Positions 24,046 to 32,233 of a stretch of 64,000 bases of DNA are shown here, in pieces. Position numbers and translations under genes: made by a program. Origin of the DNA: Luteimonas rhizosphaerae. Its GTDB lineage: Bacteria > Pseudomonadota > Gammaproteobacteria > Xanthomonadales > Xanthomonadaceae. The notes beneath the pieces are model-generated. The model saw nothing but the letters and a program-made list of their open reading frames with translations. It searched no databases and was not told where the DNA came from. Position 1 is the first letter of the stretch. The number at the start of each line of letters is the position of its first letter. The stretch is taken from contig NZ_NRQR01000008.1 of the NCBI RefSeq assembly GCF_002849595.1, positions 124,001-188,000 on the forward strand, given 5' to 3'.

Positions 24046-27000
24046 ACTTCTCGGCCTGGTCCATCCAGCGGCCGCTGCCGGCGATCCTGGTCTTCATCCT
24101 GCTGACGGCCGCGGGCCTCGTCGCCTTCCGCATGCTGCCGGTCTCGCAGTTCCCGGACCTCACCGTGCCGGTGGTCAACATCACCGTGAGCCTGCCGGGC
24201 GCCAGCCCCAGCACGCTGGAAACCCAGGTCACGCGCAAGGTCGAGGACGCGGTGGCCAGCATCGCCGACATCGACGACATGACCTCGATCGTCAACGAAG
24301 GCGTGTCGACGACCATCATCCGCTTCGACATCGAGCGCGACGGCAACATCGCCAAGGACGAAGTGCGTGACGCGATCGACCGCGTGCGCATCGACCTGCC
24401 GGGCGACGTCGAGCCGCCGATCGTCTCGCTGGTCAACGTCACCGCCGGCGACATCCTCACCTTCGCCGTGACCGCCGACGGCTGGAGCGACGAAGAGCTC
24501 AGCTGGTACATCGACGACACCGTCAGCAAGCGCCTGTTCGGCCTGCCCGGCGTGGGCGCGGTGCGGCGCATCGGCGGGATCGACCGCGAGATCCGCGTCG
24601 ACCTGCGGCCCGAAGCGGTGCAGGGCTTCGGCGTCAGCCCGGCGCTGCTGTCGCAGCAGCTCGCGCGCATCCAGCAGGAGCAGCCCGGCGGCCGCACCAC
24701 CGTGGGCGGCAGCGAACAGGCCGTGCGCACGCTCGGCACCGTGACCAGCGCCGAGGACCTCGCCAACTATCCGATCTTCGTACCCGACGGCCGCAGCGTG
24801 CGCCTGTCCACACTGGCCGACGTCCGCGATGGCGGCGCGCAGATCACCCAGCGCACCACACTCGATGGTCGCCCGGTGATCGGCTTCGCCGTGCAGCGCA
24901 CCGTCGGCTCGAGCGAGGTCGGCGTCGGCAACGCGGTGCGCGACAGCATCGACGCGCTGCAGACCGAGCAGCCGCGGCTGCGCATCGTCGAAGTCGCCTC
25001 GACCACCGAGGTCGCCGAGAACTCCTACGCCTCCTCGATGCACATGCTGTGGGAAGGCGCCGCGCTCGCGGTGCTGGTGGTGCTGCTGTTCCTGCGCGAC
25101 ATGCGCGCGACCTTCATTTCCGCGGTCGCGCTGCCGCTGTCGATCATCCCGACCTTCGCGGTGATGTACTGGCTGGGCTTCAGCCTCAACATGATCACGC
25201 TGCTGGCGCTGGCCGTGGTGGTCGGCATCCTCGTCGACGACGCCATCGTCGAGGTCGAGAACATCGACCGCCACCTGCGCATGGGCAAGACGCCGAAGCA
25301 GGCCGCGATGGAGGCCGCCGACGAGATCGGCCTCGCCGTCGTCGCCACCTCCTGCACGCTGGCCGCGGTGTTCATCCCGGTCGCCTTCATGCCCGGCATT
25401 CCCGGCAAGTTCTTCCGCGAGTTCGGTTGGACCGCGGCCGCGGCGGTGATGTTCTCGCTGCTGGTGGCGCGCCTGATCACGCCGATGATGGCCGCCTACA
25501 TGCTCAAGCCGATGCCCGAGCACACGGGCGACTCGAAGCTGATGCAGCGTTACCTGCGCTGGGTGGACGCCGCGCTGCGCCATCGCGGCCGCACGCTGGC
25601 GCTGGCGTTCGCGCTGTTCCTCGGCTCGCTGGCGTTGCTGCCGCTGATCCAGGTGACTTTCATCCCGCCGACCGATGGCCTGCAGAGCACCGTCGCCGTC
25701 GAGCTGCCACCGGGCACGTCGCTCGACACCACCAGCGAGATCGCCGAGGCCGCGCGTCGTCGCATCGCCGACATGCCCGAGATCACGCACGTCTTCCTCA
25801 CCGCCGGCAGCAACAGCGGCGCCAGCGGGCCGGGTGACATCTCCAGCGCAGAGATCCGCAAGGCCACGCTGACCATCCGCTGGAACGACGACCGCGACCT
25901 CACCCAGTATGAGCTCGAAGGCCAGGTGCGCGATCGTCTCGCCGACCTACCGGGCGTGCGCATCAGCTTCCAGGGCGGCGAACCCGGCCGCGCGCTGCAG
26001 CTGGTGCTGGCCGGCGACGACCCGGTGAAGCTGGCCGAGGCCGCGCGCGACGTCGAACGCGGCATCCGCCAGTTGCCCGGCCTGGGCACGGTGAGTTCGT
26101 CGGCCTCGCTGGTGCGCCCGGAAGTCATCGTGCGGCCCGACGCCGCACGCACTGCGGATCTCGGCGTGTCCACGGCCGACATCGCGGCGGCCACCCGCGT
26201 CGCCACGCGCGGCGATTACGAGCAGTTCCTCTCCAAGCTCAACCTGCCCGAACGCCAGGTGCCGATCCGCGTGCAACTGGCGGAATCCGCGCTGTCGGAC
26301 CCCGCGCTGCTCGGCCAGTTGCGCGTGCCGACCGCCAGCGGCGGCAGCGTGCCGCTGTCGTCGGTCGCCGACATCAGGACCGCCAGCGGCCCCTCGCAGA
26401 TTGATCGCTTCGACCGCCAGCGCAACGTCACCATCACCGTCGACCTCAACGGCATGGCGATGGGCGAGGTGGAAAAGCAGATCGACGCGCTGGCGTCGCT
26501 GACCAACCTGCCGGTCGGCGTGGAACGCCAGGCCGCGGGCGACAGCGAAGTGTTCGCGGAGATGTTCGGCGGCTTCGCCATGGCGATGGTCGCCGGCATC
26601 TTCTGCGTCTACGGCGTGCTGCTGCTGCTGTTCAACCACGCCAGCCAGCCGATCACCATCCTGGTCGCGGTGCCGCTGGCCGCTGGCGGCGCGTTCGGCG
26701 CGCTGCTGCTGACCGGCATGGACATCTCGCTGTCGGTGCTGATCGGCCTGATCCTGCTGATCGGCATCGCGGTCAAGAACTCCATCCTGCTGGTGGACTA
26801 CGCCGTCATCGCACGCGACGAGCAGGGCCTGTCGCGCCACGACGCGCTGATGGACGCCTGCCACAAGCGCGCCCGGCCCGTGCTGATGACCAGCCTCGCG
26901 ATGGGCGCCGGCATGCTGCCGATCGCGCTCGGCTTCACCGCCGATTCCAGCTTCCGCGCCCCGATGGCGATCGCCGTCATCGGCGGCCTCATCACCTCCA

Positions 27001-27104
27001 CGCTGCTCAGCCTGATCGTGGTGCCGGCGGCGTTCACGCTGGTCGACGATGCGGAGGAGTGGGTGGGGCGGAAGTTGCGGCGGAAGCCGGCGGCGGCCGC
27101 CTGA
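24042..27104 (+). CDS. RND efflux pump inner-membrane permease (HAE-1/AcrB type)
   Basis: 1020-residue proton-driven transporter with the typical twofold layout: one transmembrane helix (residues 10-30), a large periplasmic porter loop, helices 2-7, a second loop, helices 8-12. Helix 4 contains the proton-relay pair in VVGILVDDAIVEVENIDRH. The C-terminal half has GIAVKNSILLVDYA and ALLLTGMDISLSVLIGL. The first residues MNFSAWSIQRPLPAILVFI are like MexB/MdtBC relatives. It is co-translated with the adaptor. The ligand range cannot be read from the sequence. Confidence 0.94.
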   Translation: MNFSAWSIQRPLPAILVFILLTAAGLVAFRMLPVSQFPDLTVPVVNITVSLPGASPSTLETQVTRKVEDAVASIADIDDMTSIVNEGVSTTIIRFDIERDGNIAKDEVRDAIDRVRIDLPGDVEPPIVSLVNVTAGDILTFAVTADGWSDEELSWYIDDTVSKRLFGLPGVGAVRRIGGIDREIRVDLRPEAVQGFGVSPALLSQQLARIQQEQPGGRTTVGGSEQAVRTLGTVTSAEDLANYPIFVPDGRSVRLSTLADVRDGGAQITQRTTLDGRPVIGFAVQRTVGSSEVGVGNAVRDSIDALQTEQPRLRIVEVASTTEVAENSYASSMHMLWEGAALAVLVVLLFLRDMRATFISAVALPLSIIPTFAVMYWLGFSLNMITLLALAVVVGILVDDAIVEVENIDRHLRMGKTPKQAAMEAADEIGLAVVATSCTLAAVFIPVAFMPGIPGKFFREFGWTAAAAVMFSLLVARLITPMMAAYMLKPMPEHTGDSKLMQRYLRWVDAALRHRGRTLALAFALFLGSLALLPLIQVTFIPPTDGLQSTVAVELPPGTSLDTTSEIAEAARRRIADMPEITHVFLTAGSNSGASGPGDISSAEIRKATLTIRWNDDRDLTQYELEGQVRDRLADLPGVRISFQGGEPGRALQLVLAGDDPVKLAEAARDVERGIRQLPGLGTVSSSASLVRPEVIVRPDAARTADLGVSTADIAAATRVATRGDYEQFLSKLNLPERQVPIRVQLAESALSDPALLGQLRVPTASGGSVPLSSVADIRTASGPSQIDRFDRQRNVTITVDLNGMAMGEVEKQIDALASLTNLPVGVERQAAGDSEVFAEMFGGFAMAMVAGIFCVYGVLLLLFNHASQPITILVAVPLAAGGAFGALLLTGMDISLSVLIGLILLIGIAVKNSILLVDYAVIARDEQGLSRHDALMDACHKRARPVLMTSLAMGAGMLPIALGFTADSSFRAPMAIAVIGGLITSTLLSLIVVPAAFTLVDDAEEWVGRKLRRKPAAAA

Positions 27105-27188
27105 TGCGGTGCGTGGTCTCGACCGGGTGCGCGGCGGCATCGTGCAGGCGTGCGCTTACGTGGGACCGCAGGCCCTGACCATCCTCGC

Positions 27189-27217
27189 CGTCCCCGCGCA
27201 GGCGGGGATCCAAGACC
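27189..27217. repeat. Class II palindromic repeat (diverged copy)
   Basis: tccccgcgcaggcggggatcc: the same palindrome family as the GGATTCCCGCCTGCGCGGGAATG elements at 21.1 and 21.7 kb, in the opposite orientation, with the stem changed to CCCCGC/GCGGGG. Confidence 0.7.
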
Positions 27218-27262
27218 GTTGTTCTCGTCCCGCCGCCAGAATCACCAGCGCCAGGTAGCACT

Positions 27263-27282
27263 AATCGTCAAATCTGACGATT
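27263..27282. promoter_or_regulatory. Candidate HipB operator
   Basis: Perfect inverted repeat AATCGTCA-AATC-TGACGATT in an AT-rich leader, ending 3 bp before the -35 box of the hipBA promoter. HipB-type antitoxins autorepress by binding such repeats with their HTH dimer. A second, weaker repeat TCGCC...GGCGA surrounds the -10. Confidence 0.65.
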
Positions 27283-27285
27283 TAT

Positions 27286-27314
27286 TTGACTTAAAGGCGT
27301 TTAGTCGCCATATT
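27286..27314 (+). promoter_or_regulatory. Sigma-70-like promoter of hipBA
   Basis: TTGACT (27286-27291), 17-bp spacer, CATATT (27309-27314). The predicted start near 27321 is only about 3 nt before the hipB ATG at 27324, so the mRNA would be nearly leaderless. Confidence 0.6.
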
Positions 27315-27323
27315 CGGCGAGTC

Positions 27324-27671
27324 ATGAACAGCCCGCATGTCCCCGACGCAGCAGGCCTTCGCCAACTGGGCGACCGGTTGGCCGCGCTGCGCCTGGCGCA
27401 GAACCTCACCCAGGCGGATGTCGCCGAGCAGGCCGGCGTGTCCAAGCGCACCGTGGAGCGGCTGGAAGCTGGCGCCACGGCCAGCCAGCTGTCGACGTTC
27501 CTCCGCGTCTGCCGCGTGCTCGGACTGCAAGGTCGCCTGGATCAACTGGTGCCCGAGCCTGCCCCCAGCCCCGTCGCCCAGCTCCGGCAACAGCGGCAGA
27601 CCCGCAAGCGCGCCTCCGGTCGCGTGGACGAACCGCAGGCGCCGCCCAAGCGCTGGCGCTGGGAACCATGA
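27324..27671 (+). CDS. hipB: HipB-like XRE antitoxin
   Basis: 115-residue DNA-binding antitoxin. A helix-turn-helix of the XRE type covers residues ~12-65: LRLAQNLTQADVAEQAGVSKRTVERLEAG. The C-terminal ~45 residues are Arg/Pro/Gln-rich, longer than in E. coli HipB. The ATG overlaps the promoter region (see the leader above) and the stop overlaps hipA (ATGA at 27668). In HipBA systems HipB neutralises the HipA kinase and represses the operon. Confidence 0.88.
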   Translation: MNSPHVPDAAGLRQLGDRLAALRLAQNLTQADVAEQAGVSKRTVERLEAGATASQLSTFLRVCRVLGLQGRLDQLVPEPAPSPVAQLRQQRQTRKRASGRVDEPQAPPKRWRWEP

Positions 27672-28966
27672 CCCTCGCCGAAGTCCAGCTCTGGGGCCGC
27701 ACCATCGGCGCCGTCTCGCTGCAGGACGGCGCGACCACGGCCGCGTTCGAATACGTGCCGGAGTTCCTCGGCAGCGGCATCGAACTCTCGCCGCTGCACA
27801 TGCCGCTGCAGCCGCGCATCTACAGCTTTCCGGAGCTCGCGCCGCCCACCTTCCACGGCCTGCCCGGCCTGCTGGCCGATTCCCTGCCGGACCGCTTCGG
27901 CAACGCGCTGATCGATCAATGGCTGGCGATGCAGGGCCGCACGCCGCAGAGCTTCAACGCCGTCGAGCGGCTGTGCTACACCGGCGCGCGCGGCATGGGC
28001 GCGCTGGAGTTCAAGCCGGTGCAGGGGCCCAGGGCCAGCCGGTCCGAGACGCTGGATGTCGCCGCGCTGGTCGGATTGGCGTCGGACATCCTCAGCCATC
28101 GCGAGGGCCTCACCGCCAGCCTCGAGCGCCCCGCGCGGCAGAAGGCCATGCAGGACATCCTGCGCGTCGGCACCTCGGCCGGCGGCGCGCGCGCCAAGGC
28201 CCTGATCGCCTGGAATGCCGACACCAACGAAGTGCGCTCCGGCCAGGCGCCGGCCGACGCCGGCTTCAGCCACTGGCTGCTCAAGTTCGACGGCGTGTCC
28301 GGCAACAAGGACAAGGAACTGCTGGACCCGCAAGGCTACGGCGCCATCGAATACGCCTACGCGCTGATGGCGCAGGCCGCTGGCATCGACATGAGCGAAT
28401 GCCGGCTGCTGGAAGAGGGCGGACGTCGTCACTTCATGACCCGGCGCTTCGACCGGCGCGACGACGGCAGCAAGCTGCACATGCAGTCGCTCGGCGCACT
28501 GGCGCATTTCGACTACAACCTGCCCGGCGCGTATGCCTACGAACAGGCCTTCCTCGTGATCCGGCAACTCGGCCTGCCGATGGCGGCCATCGAGCAGCAG
28601 TTCCGCCGCATGCTGTTCAACGTGGTGGCGCGCAACCAGGACGACCACGTCAAGAACATCGCGTTCCTGATGGACAAGCAGGGCCAGTGGTCATTGGCGC
28701 CCGCGTTCGACGTCAGCTACAGCTACAACCCCGACGGCGACTGGACGGCCACGCACCAGATGCGCGTCAACGGCAAGCGGGACGGGTTCACGCTGGAGGA
28801 TTTCAAGGCGGCCGCGGCGGTGGCGGGCCTCAAGCGCGGGCGGGAGAAGAAGATTCTGGAGGAGGTGGCGACCGCGGTCGAAGAGTGGCCGGCGTTCGCG
28901 AACCAGGCAGGCGTGGACGAGCGGCAGATCGAGCAGATTGGCGCTGTGTACCGTTTGAGGTTCTAA
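27668..28966 (+). CDS. hipA: HipA-like serine/threonine kinase toxin
   Basis: 432-residue HipA-family kinase; E. coli HipA phosphorylates glutamyl-tRNA synthetase and causes growth arrest and persistence. The N-subdomain has LPGLLADSLPDRFGNALI, the nucleotide loop is TSAGGARAKALIAWN and the invariant Lys is in HWLLKFDGV. The catalytic loop NQDDHVKNIAFL and the metal-binding FDVSYSYNPDG are intact, so the kinase should be active. Its length is close to E. coli HipA (440). It forms a bicistron with hipB at the edge of a lower-GC island, suggesting horizontal acquisition. Confidence 0.9.
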   Translation: MTLAEVQLWGRTIGAVSLQDGATTAAFEYVPEFLGSGIELSPLHMPLQPRIYSFPELAPPTFHGLPGLLADSLPDRFGNALIDQWLAMQGRTPQSFNAVERLCYTGARGMGALEFKPVQGPRASRSETLDVAALVGLASDILSHREGLTASLERPARQKAMQDILRVGTSAGGARAKALIAWNADTNEVRSGQAPADAGFSHWLLKFDGVSGNKDKELLDPQGYGAIEYAYALMAQAAGIDMSECRLLEEGGRRHFMTRRFDRRDDGSKLHMQSLGALAHFDYNLPGAYAYEQAFLVIRQLGLPMAAIEQQFRRMLFNVVARNQDDHVKNIAFLMDKQGQWSLAPAFDVSYSYNPDGDWTATHQMRVNGKRDGFTLEDFKAAAAVAGLKRGREKKILEEVATAVEEWPAFANQAGVDERQIEQIGAVYRLRF

Positions 28967-29106
28967 GGCGGGCCGGCTTTTGAAGGTGCGGCTTGGTGGG
29001 GTAACCCAGTGTTTCTGGCGAAGTCTTCGCACGACTTACGGGAGCTGTCGCGCCACGATGTGCTGCTGGACGCTTGGAATGAAGATGGGCGACTTAGAGC
29101 AAGGCG

Positions 29107-30935
29107 TCATTCTTTGGTAGCCAGCACTTGGGGATAGCTATCGGCGATATACAAGTAGCAACCTTTCATGCCTCTGCTCATTAGAGTTTTGTATGTATTC
29201 CGCACAATCCGCTCCAGCAGTTCGGTTGTTGCGCTCGGATCTTCTTTCATCAACTTCTTGTATCCACGGATCGAACGGTCCATTCGTGAGCGCGACTCCG
29301 GGAACACTTCGGGCTTACCGTCGGGCCAGCGCAGGTCACATCCGATGATTACGCCGACGTAGTCCAGCTCCAATCCCTGGCAGGTGTGGATGCAGCCGAC
29401 CTGTTCTACCGAGTCTGGGGCTACGATCCAGAGACTGCCGTCCTTATCAAGGTTCCACTGTGCTTTGTAACTATGCTCGGGAATCTCAATGTCCCATGCA
29501 TTGGGATCCTTCTTGCTCTTCCAGTCCCAGCAATAGCCCGCAACAACACGGGCTTTGTTGTTGAGCTTGTTCTTCTCGCGGATCAGGTCGTGCAGCTCGA
29601 CTGGAGAGTCGACGATGCGGAAGTCAAAGCTGTCGCGATCGAAGTCGGCGTTTGCGGTCTCCCGGATGCCCAGGAAGTTATCGAGCCAGGCGATGTAGCC
29701 GTCCGAGCCCGCGCAGCGGAACTGGGAGGCAAGTTCCATGTGGGTCACCTCGGCACCCGCTGCTTGCGCCCAACGCTCCAATTCGGCGATGCGGCCAATG
29801 TCGGATAGAGTCACAACCTGGTCGTCGTCAGCGAAGAAGACAGTGCAGCGGGCGCTACGGACCAGTTCCATGATCTGGTTCTGACCGAGATTGCCGTACA
29901 GGCCGCTCTTTTCGTTCAAACGGTGGGCTTCATCCACGACCAAGGTGTCGAAGACGTTGGGCTGGCCGTCGTGGAATCCACCGGAGCCAGCGAACAGGTT
30001 GCCGATTTCTACCTGACGCAGGTGCCCGGCCAGCTTCTGTTTGTAAACGGCACGCGGCGCTGCGTTCTTGGAGACGTATTTGGTGAGCTGCCCGCGCTTG
30101 GTCAGCTCGACCAGCAGATTGATTGCCACTACTGACTTGCCGGTACCGGGGCCGCCCTTGACGATGACCACTTGCTTACGGGCATCGCTGGCTTGCGCAG
30201 CCTTGGCCAAGCATGTCTCGTAAACGACCTTCTGGTCGTCCACGAGGACGAACTCCTGGTTGCCCTTGAGCATCTTGGCGACGCTGTCGGCCAGCATCTT
30301 CGACGGCCGTATGCGCCCGTTCTCGATGCTGTAGAGCAGCTCGCCGCTGTCACCTTTCTTGACGTGCTGCTTGATGAAGCTGCGTAGCAGCGCGAGTTCG
30401 TCCGCGCCGTCGAGAAATGTCGGCGCTTTATCCAGATAAGCGGCGTACCGGGCGTCGCGGATGACGCCGTCATCCTTGTAGTTGTGCAGGTAGGCGCAGG
30501 GGCGGAGTTCGGTACTCGACTCGTAGATGGCTTCGTTGAAGCCACTGAGCAGTGCAGCGTAGGACCAGGCCTGGTAGCTGGGATGCGGACCTTCCGTCTC
30601 TGAGCGACCGCCTCGGTTGGCAACGATGATGCCGTCCTTCTCGCTGACCCGGGAGCTGGACCACTGCTTGAGCTCGACGATGACGAGAGGATGAAGTCGA
30701 TCCGCTTGGAGGTTTGCGGAATACCGAACTCGACGCCGACACCGATGTCGTCCGGAATCTCGCTGTCGCGTAGGACGCGCGCCATCGCCGCGAGGGAGTT
30801 GCGCCACGATTTGAATTCCGACTGGGCGGCGTAACGCCCAGTGCGCTGGACAAAGGCGCGTTCGACCACGTCCTCGATCTGCGCATGATCGGTGTCGTGC
30901 AGGAAAGTGCTCTTTGTCGCCTGATAAACGATCAC
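29107..30935 (-). pseudogene. DUF2075 P-loop ATPase/helicase-like protein, frame-disrupted
   Basis: The protein starts with GTG at 30935 (MIVYQATKSTFLHD), the usual DUF2075 N-terminus, and reads to KRIDFIL near 30690. The frame then changes and continues as LVIVELKQWSSSRVSEKDG to the stop at 29107. Homologues as I recall them have a dozen or so residues between these two motifs, so a small out-of-frame deletion is likely. The rest is complete: P-loop VIVKGGPGTGKSVVA, Walker B VFDTLVVDEAHRLN, the C-terminal HTCQGLELDYVGVIIG (UvrD/RecD-type motif) and ADSYPQVL end. DUF2075 proteins combine an N-terminal nuclease-like fold with an ATPase. GC is visibly lower than in the flanks. It lies 29 bp after a MazG-like gene. 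Confidence 0.82.
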
Positions 30936-30964
30936 GCCAGCGTATCCCCCTTTGGATGGCTGTT

Positions 30965-31315
30965 TCAGAATTCGGTGTACTTCGTGCTGGTTCCCTTGGC
31001 CCGGTCGACCGGGTACTTGCCGGCATTGATCGCCAGCTTCTGGTGAGCGGCGGCCACAGGATCGATGTCCAGCTTGTCTGCCAACTGCAAGAGGTAAAGC
31101 AGAACGTCGGCAATTTCGTGACCGACCTGCTGGCGCTGCTCCTCGTTCAGCTCGCGGCTCTGCGCATCGGTGAGCCACTGGAAATGCTCAAGCAATTCGG
31201 CGGCTTCGATTGACACAGACATTGCGAGATTCTTGGGGCTGTGGAACTGCTCCCAGTCCCTCTCTTGGGCAAAGGTTCTGAGCTCCGATTGGAGTCTTGG
31301 GATGTCTTTGCTCAC
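30965..31315 (-). CDS. MazG-like nucleotide pyrophosphohydrolase
   Basis: 116-residue all-alpha NTP pyrophosphatase of the MazG/RS21-C6 type, which hydrolyses (d)NTPs to NMP and PPi using Mg2+. The metal-binding pattern is present: SIEAAELLEHFQW (first EAAE) followed by HEIADVLLYLLQLADKLDID (the ExxD). The start is taken as GTG at 31315 (MSKDIPRLQSEL); upstream ATG codons are out of frame. It is followed by the DUF2075 gene on the same strand with 29 bp between them, so they form a probable two-gene operon. Nucleotide-pool cleaning or a defence role are both possible. Confidence 0.85.
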   Translation of the reverse strand: MSKDIPRLQSELRTFAQERDWEQFHSPKNLAMSVSIEAAELLEHFQWLTDAQSRELNEEQRQQVGHEIADVLLYLLQLADKLDIDPVAAAHQKLAINAGKYPVDRAKGTSTKYTEF

Positions 31316-31623
31316 CGGAGATCTCGAATTGCATGACGACGCCGGAGTATAGGTATGTTCTGCGCGCGGGCGGCGGAGGAATAACGGTGCCCGGCTCACT
31401 TATGGAGCGCAGGTGCGCATGTGTAACTCATCCACGTGCGGCACGTGTCGGCGTTGGGCCAGTCTTCGTGCGTGACCGGCTGCGGCGACACATAGTCTTT
31501 GGTCTGGTGGCTCTTCAGAGATGGCTTGCCGAGCACGCGCAGCGGTTGTTGACGCGCGCGCCTCCGCGGGCCAGGTGACAAGCGGTTGACGAATCGCCTG
31601 AGCAACTCCGGCACGCTCCTTGC
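31316..31623. other. 308-bp gap with a possible gene remnant on the minus strand
   Basis: On the minus strand 31396-31540 an open frame encodes LGKPSLKSHQTKDY and VTHEDWPNADTCRTW, with gene-like codon use and a stop at 31396, but no start or upstream domain. It may be the 3' end of a lost gene. Otherwise nothing is recognised. Confidence 0.35.
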
Positions 31624-31974
31624 ATGGACGTGCGCGTGAATCCGTTTCCGAGCATCCGCATGTCCCACACCGCGCACTCAACTGTCATCGACGGCCCCTG
31701 GACGGCCCAGCCCGATGCACCGGCCCGCCGGACGCCCGAGCGTCGCCGGGGCGCGCCGCCTGCCGACACGGCCCAGCTGCGCGAAGGCCTGAAGCCGGCC
31801 CAGCTCATGACGATGGAGGCGCTTGAGATCTTCGGCTGGCGCCTGGCCTTCGTGCGCCGTCCGCTGTTCCAGGCGCCGATCCCGGTCCTGTTCGACCGGG
31901 AGGGGACGCGCCATGTGGTGATCCTCGAAGACGGGACCCTGGACGAACAGCCCGTACTGCCATTGCGGAGCTGA
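31624..31974 (+). CDS. Conserved hypothetical small protein
   Basis: 116 residues. The N-terminal half is Pro/Arg-rich and variable. The C-terminal ~60 residues form a compact block (LMTMEALEIFGWRLAFVRRP, LFQAPIPVLFD, HVVILEDGTLDEQP) that I recognise as a short conserved-hypothetical pattern in Pseudomonas and Xanthomonadaceae; no function is known. The ATG at 31624 or the in-frame ATG at 31660 may be the start; neither has a good Shine-Dalgarno. It marks the return to normal high GC after the island. Confidence 0.65.
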   Translation: MDVRVNPFPSIRMSHTAHSTVIDGPWTAQPDAPARRTPERRRGAPPADTAQLREGLKPAQLMTMEALEIFGWRLAFVRRPLFQAPIPVLFDREGTRHVVILEDGTLDEQPVLPLRS

Positions 31975-32147
31975 CCGCACTGGAGGGTGTTATCGCGCCG
32001 CTGCGCGCGGCGTTTCAGGAACGACAGCCCGCTTGAGCCGGAACACCTGCACGAGGCACGTCTCGCCAGTCAGCCTCGCTGCGCTGCAGAGATAGCGCGC
32101 GCTCGATTGCGGAAAGTCGTCTGACGGGTTCCGCCGCCTGAAGCGAG

Positions 32148-32175
32148 AACGCCCCCGGCGGTGACCGGGGGCGTT
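32148..32175 (-). terminator. Strong hairpin downstream of the TonB receptor
   Basis: 11-bp perfect stem AACGCCCCCGG / CCGGGGGCGTT with a 6-nt loop, 58 bp after the receptor stop codon. There is no T-run on the minus strand, so it may act as an mRNA 3' stabiliser rather than an intrinsic terminator. Confidence 0.55.
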
Positions 32176-32233
32176 GGGTTGTGACGCGACGAAACGTTGG
32201 ATCCGGGCAACGTGCCTCGGCACGGTTGTCCGA

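Noticed and set aside
29020-29075. Stretch ctgtcgcgccacgatgtgct resembling a piece of the RND permease gene near 26830
   Set aside because: Similarity covers under 30 bp with mismatches and stops abruptly; likely chance in GC-rich DNA and not evidence of a gene copy.
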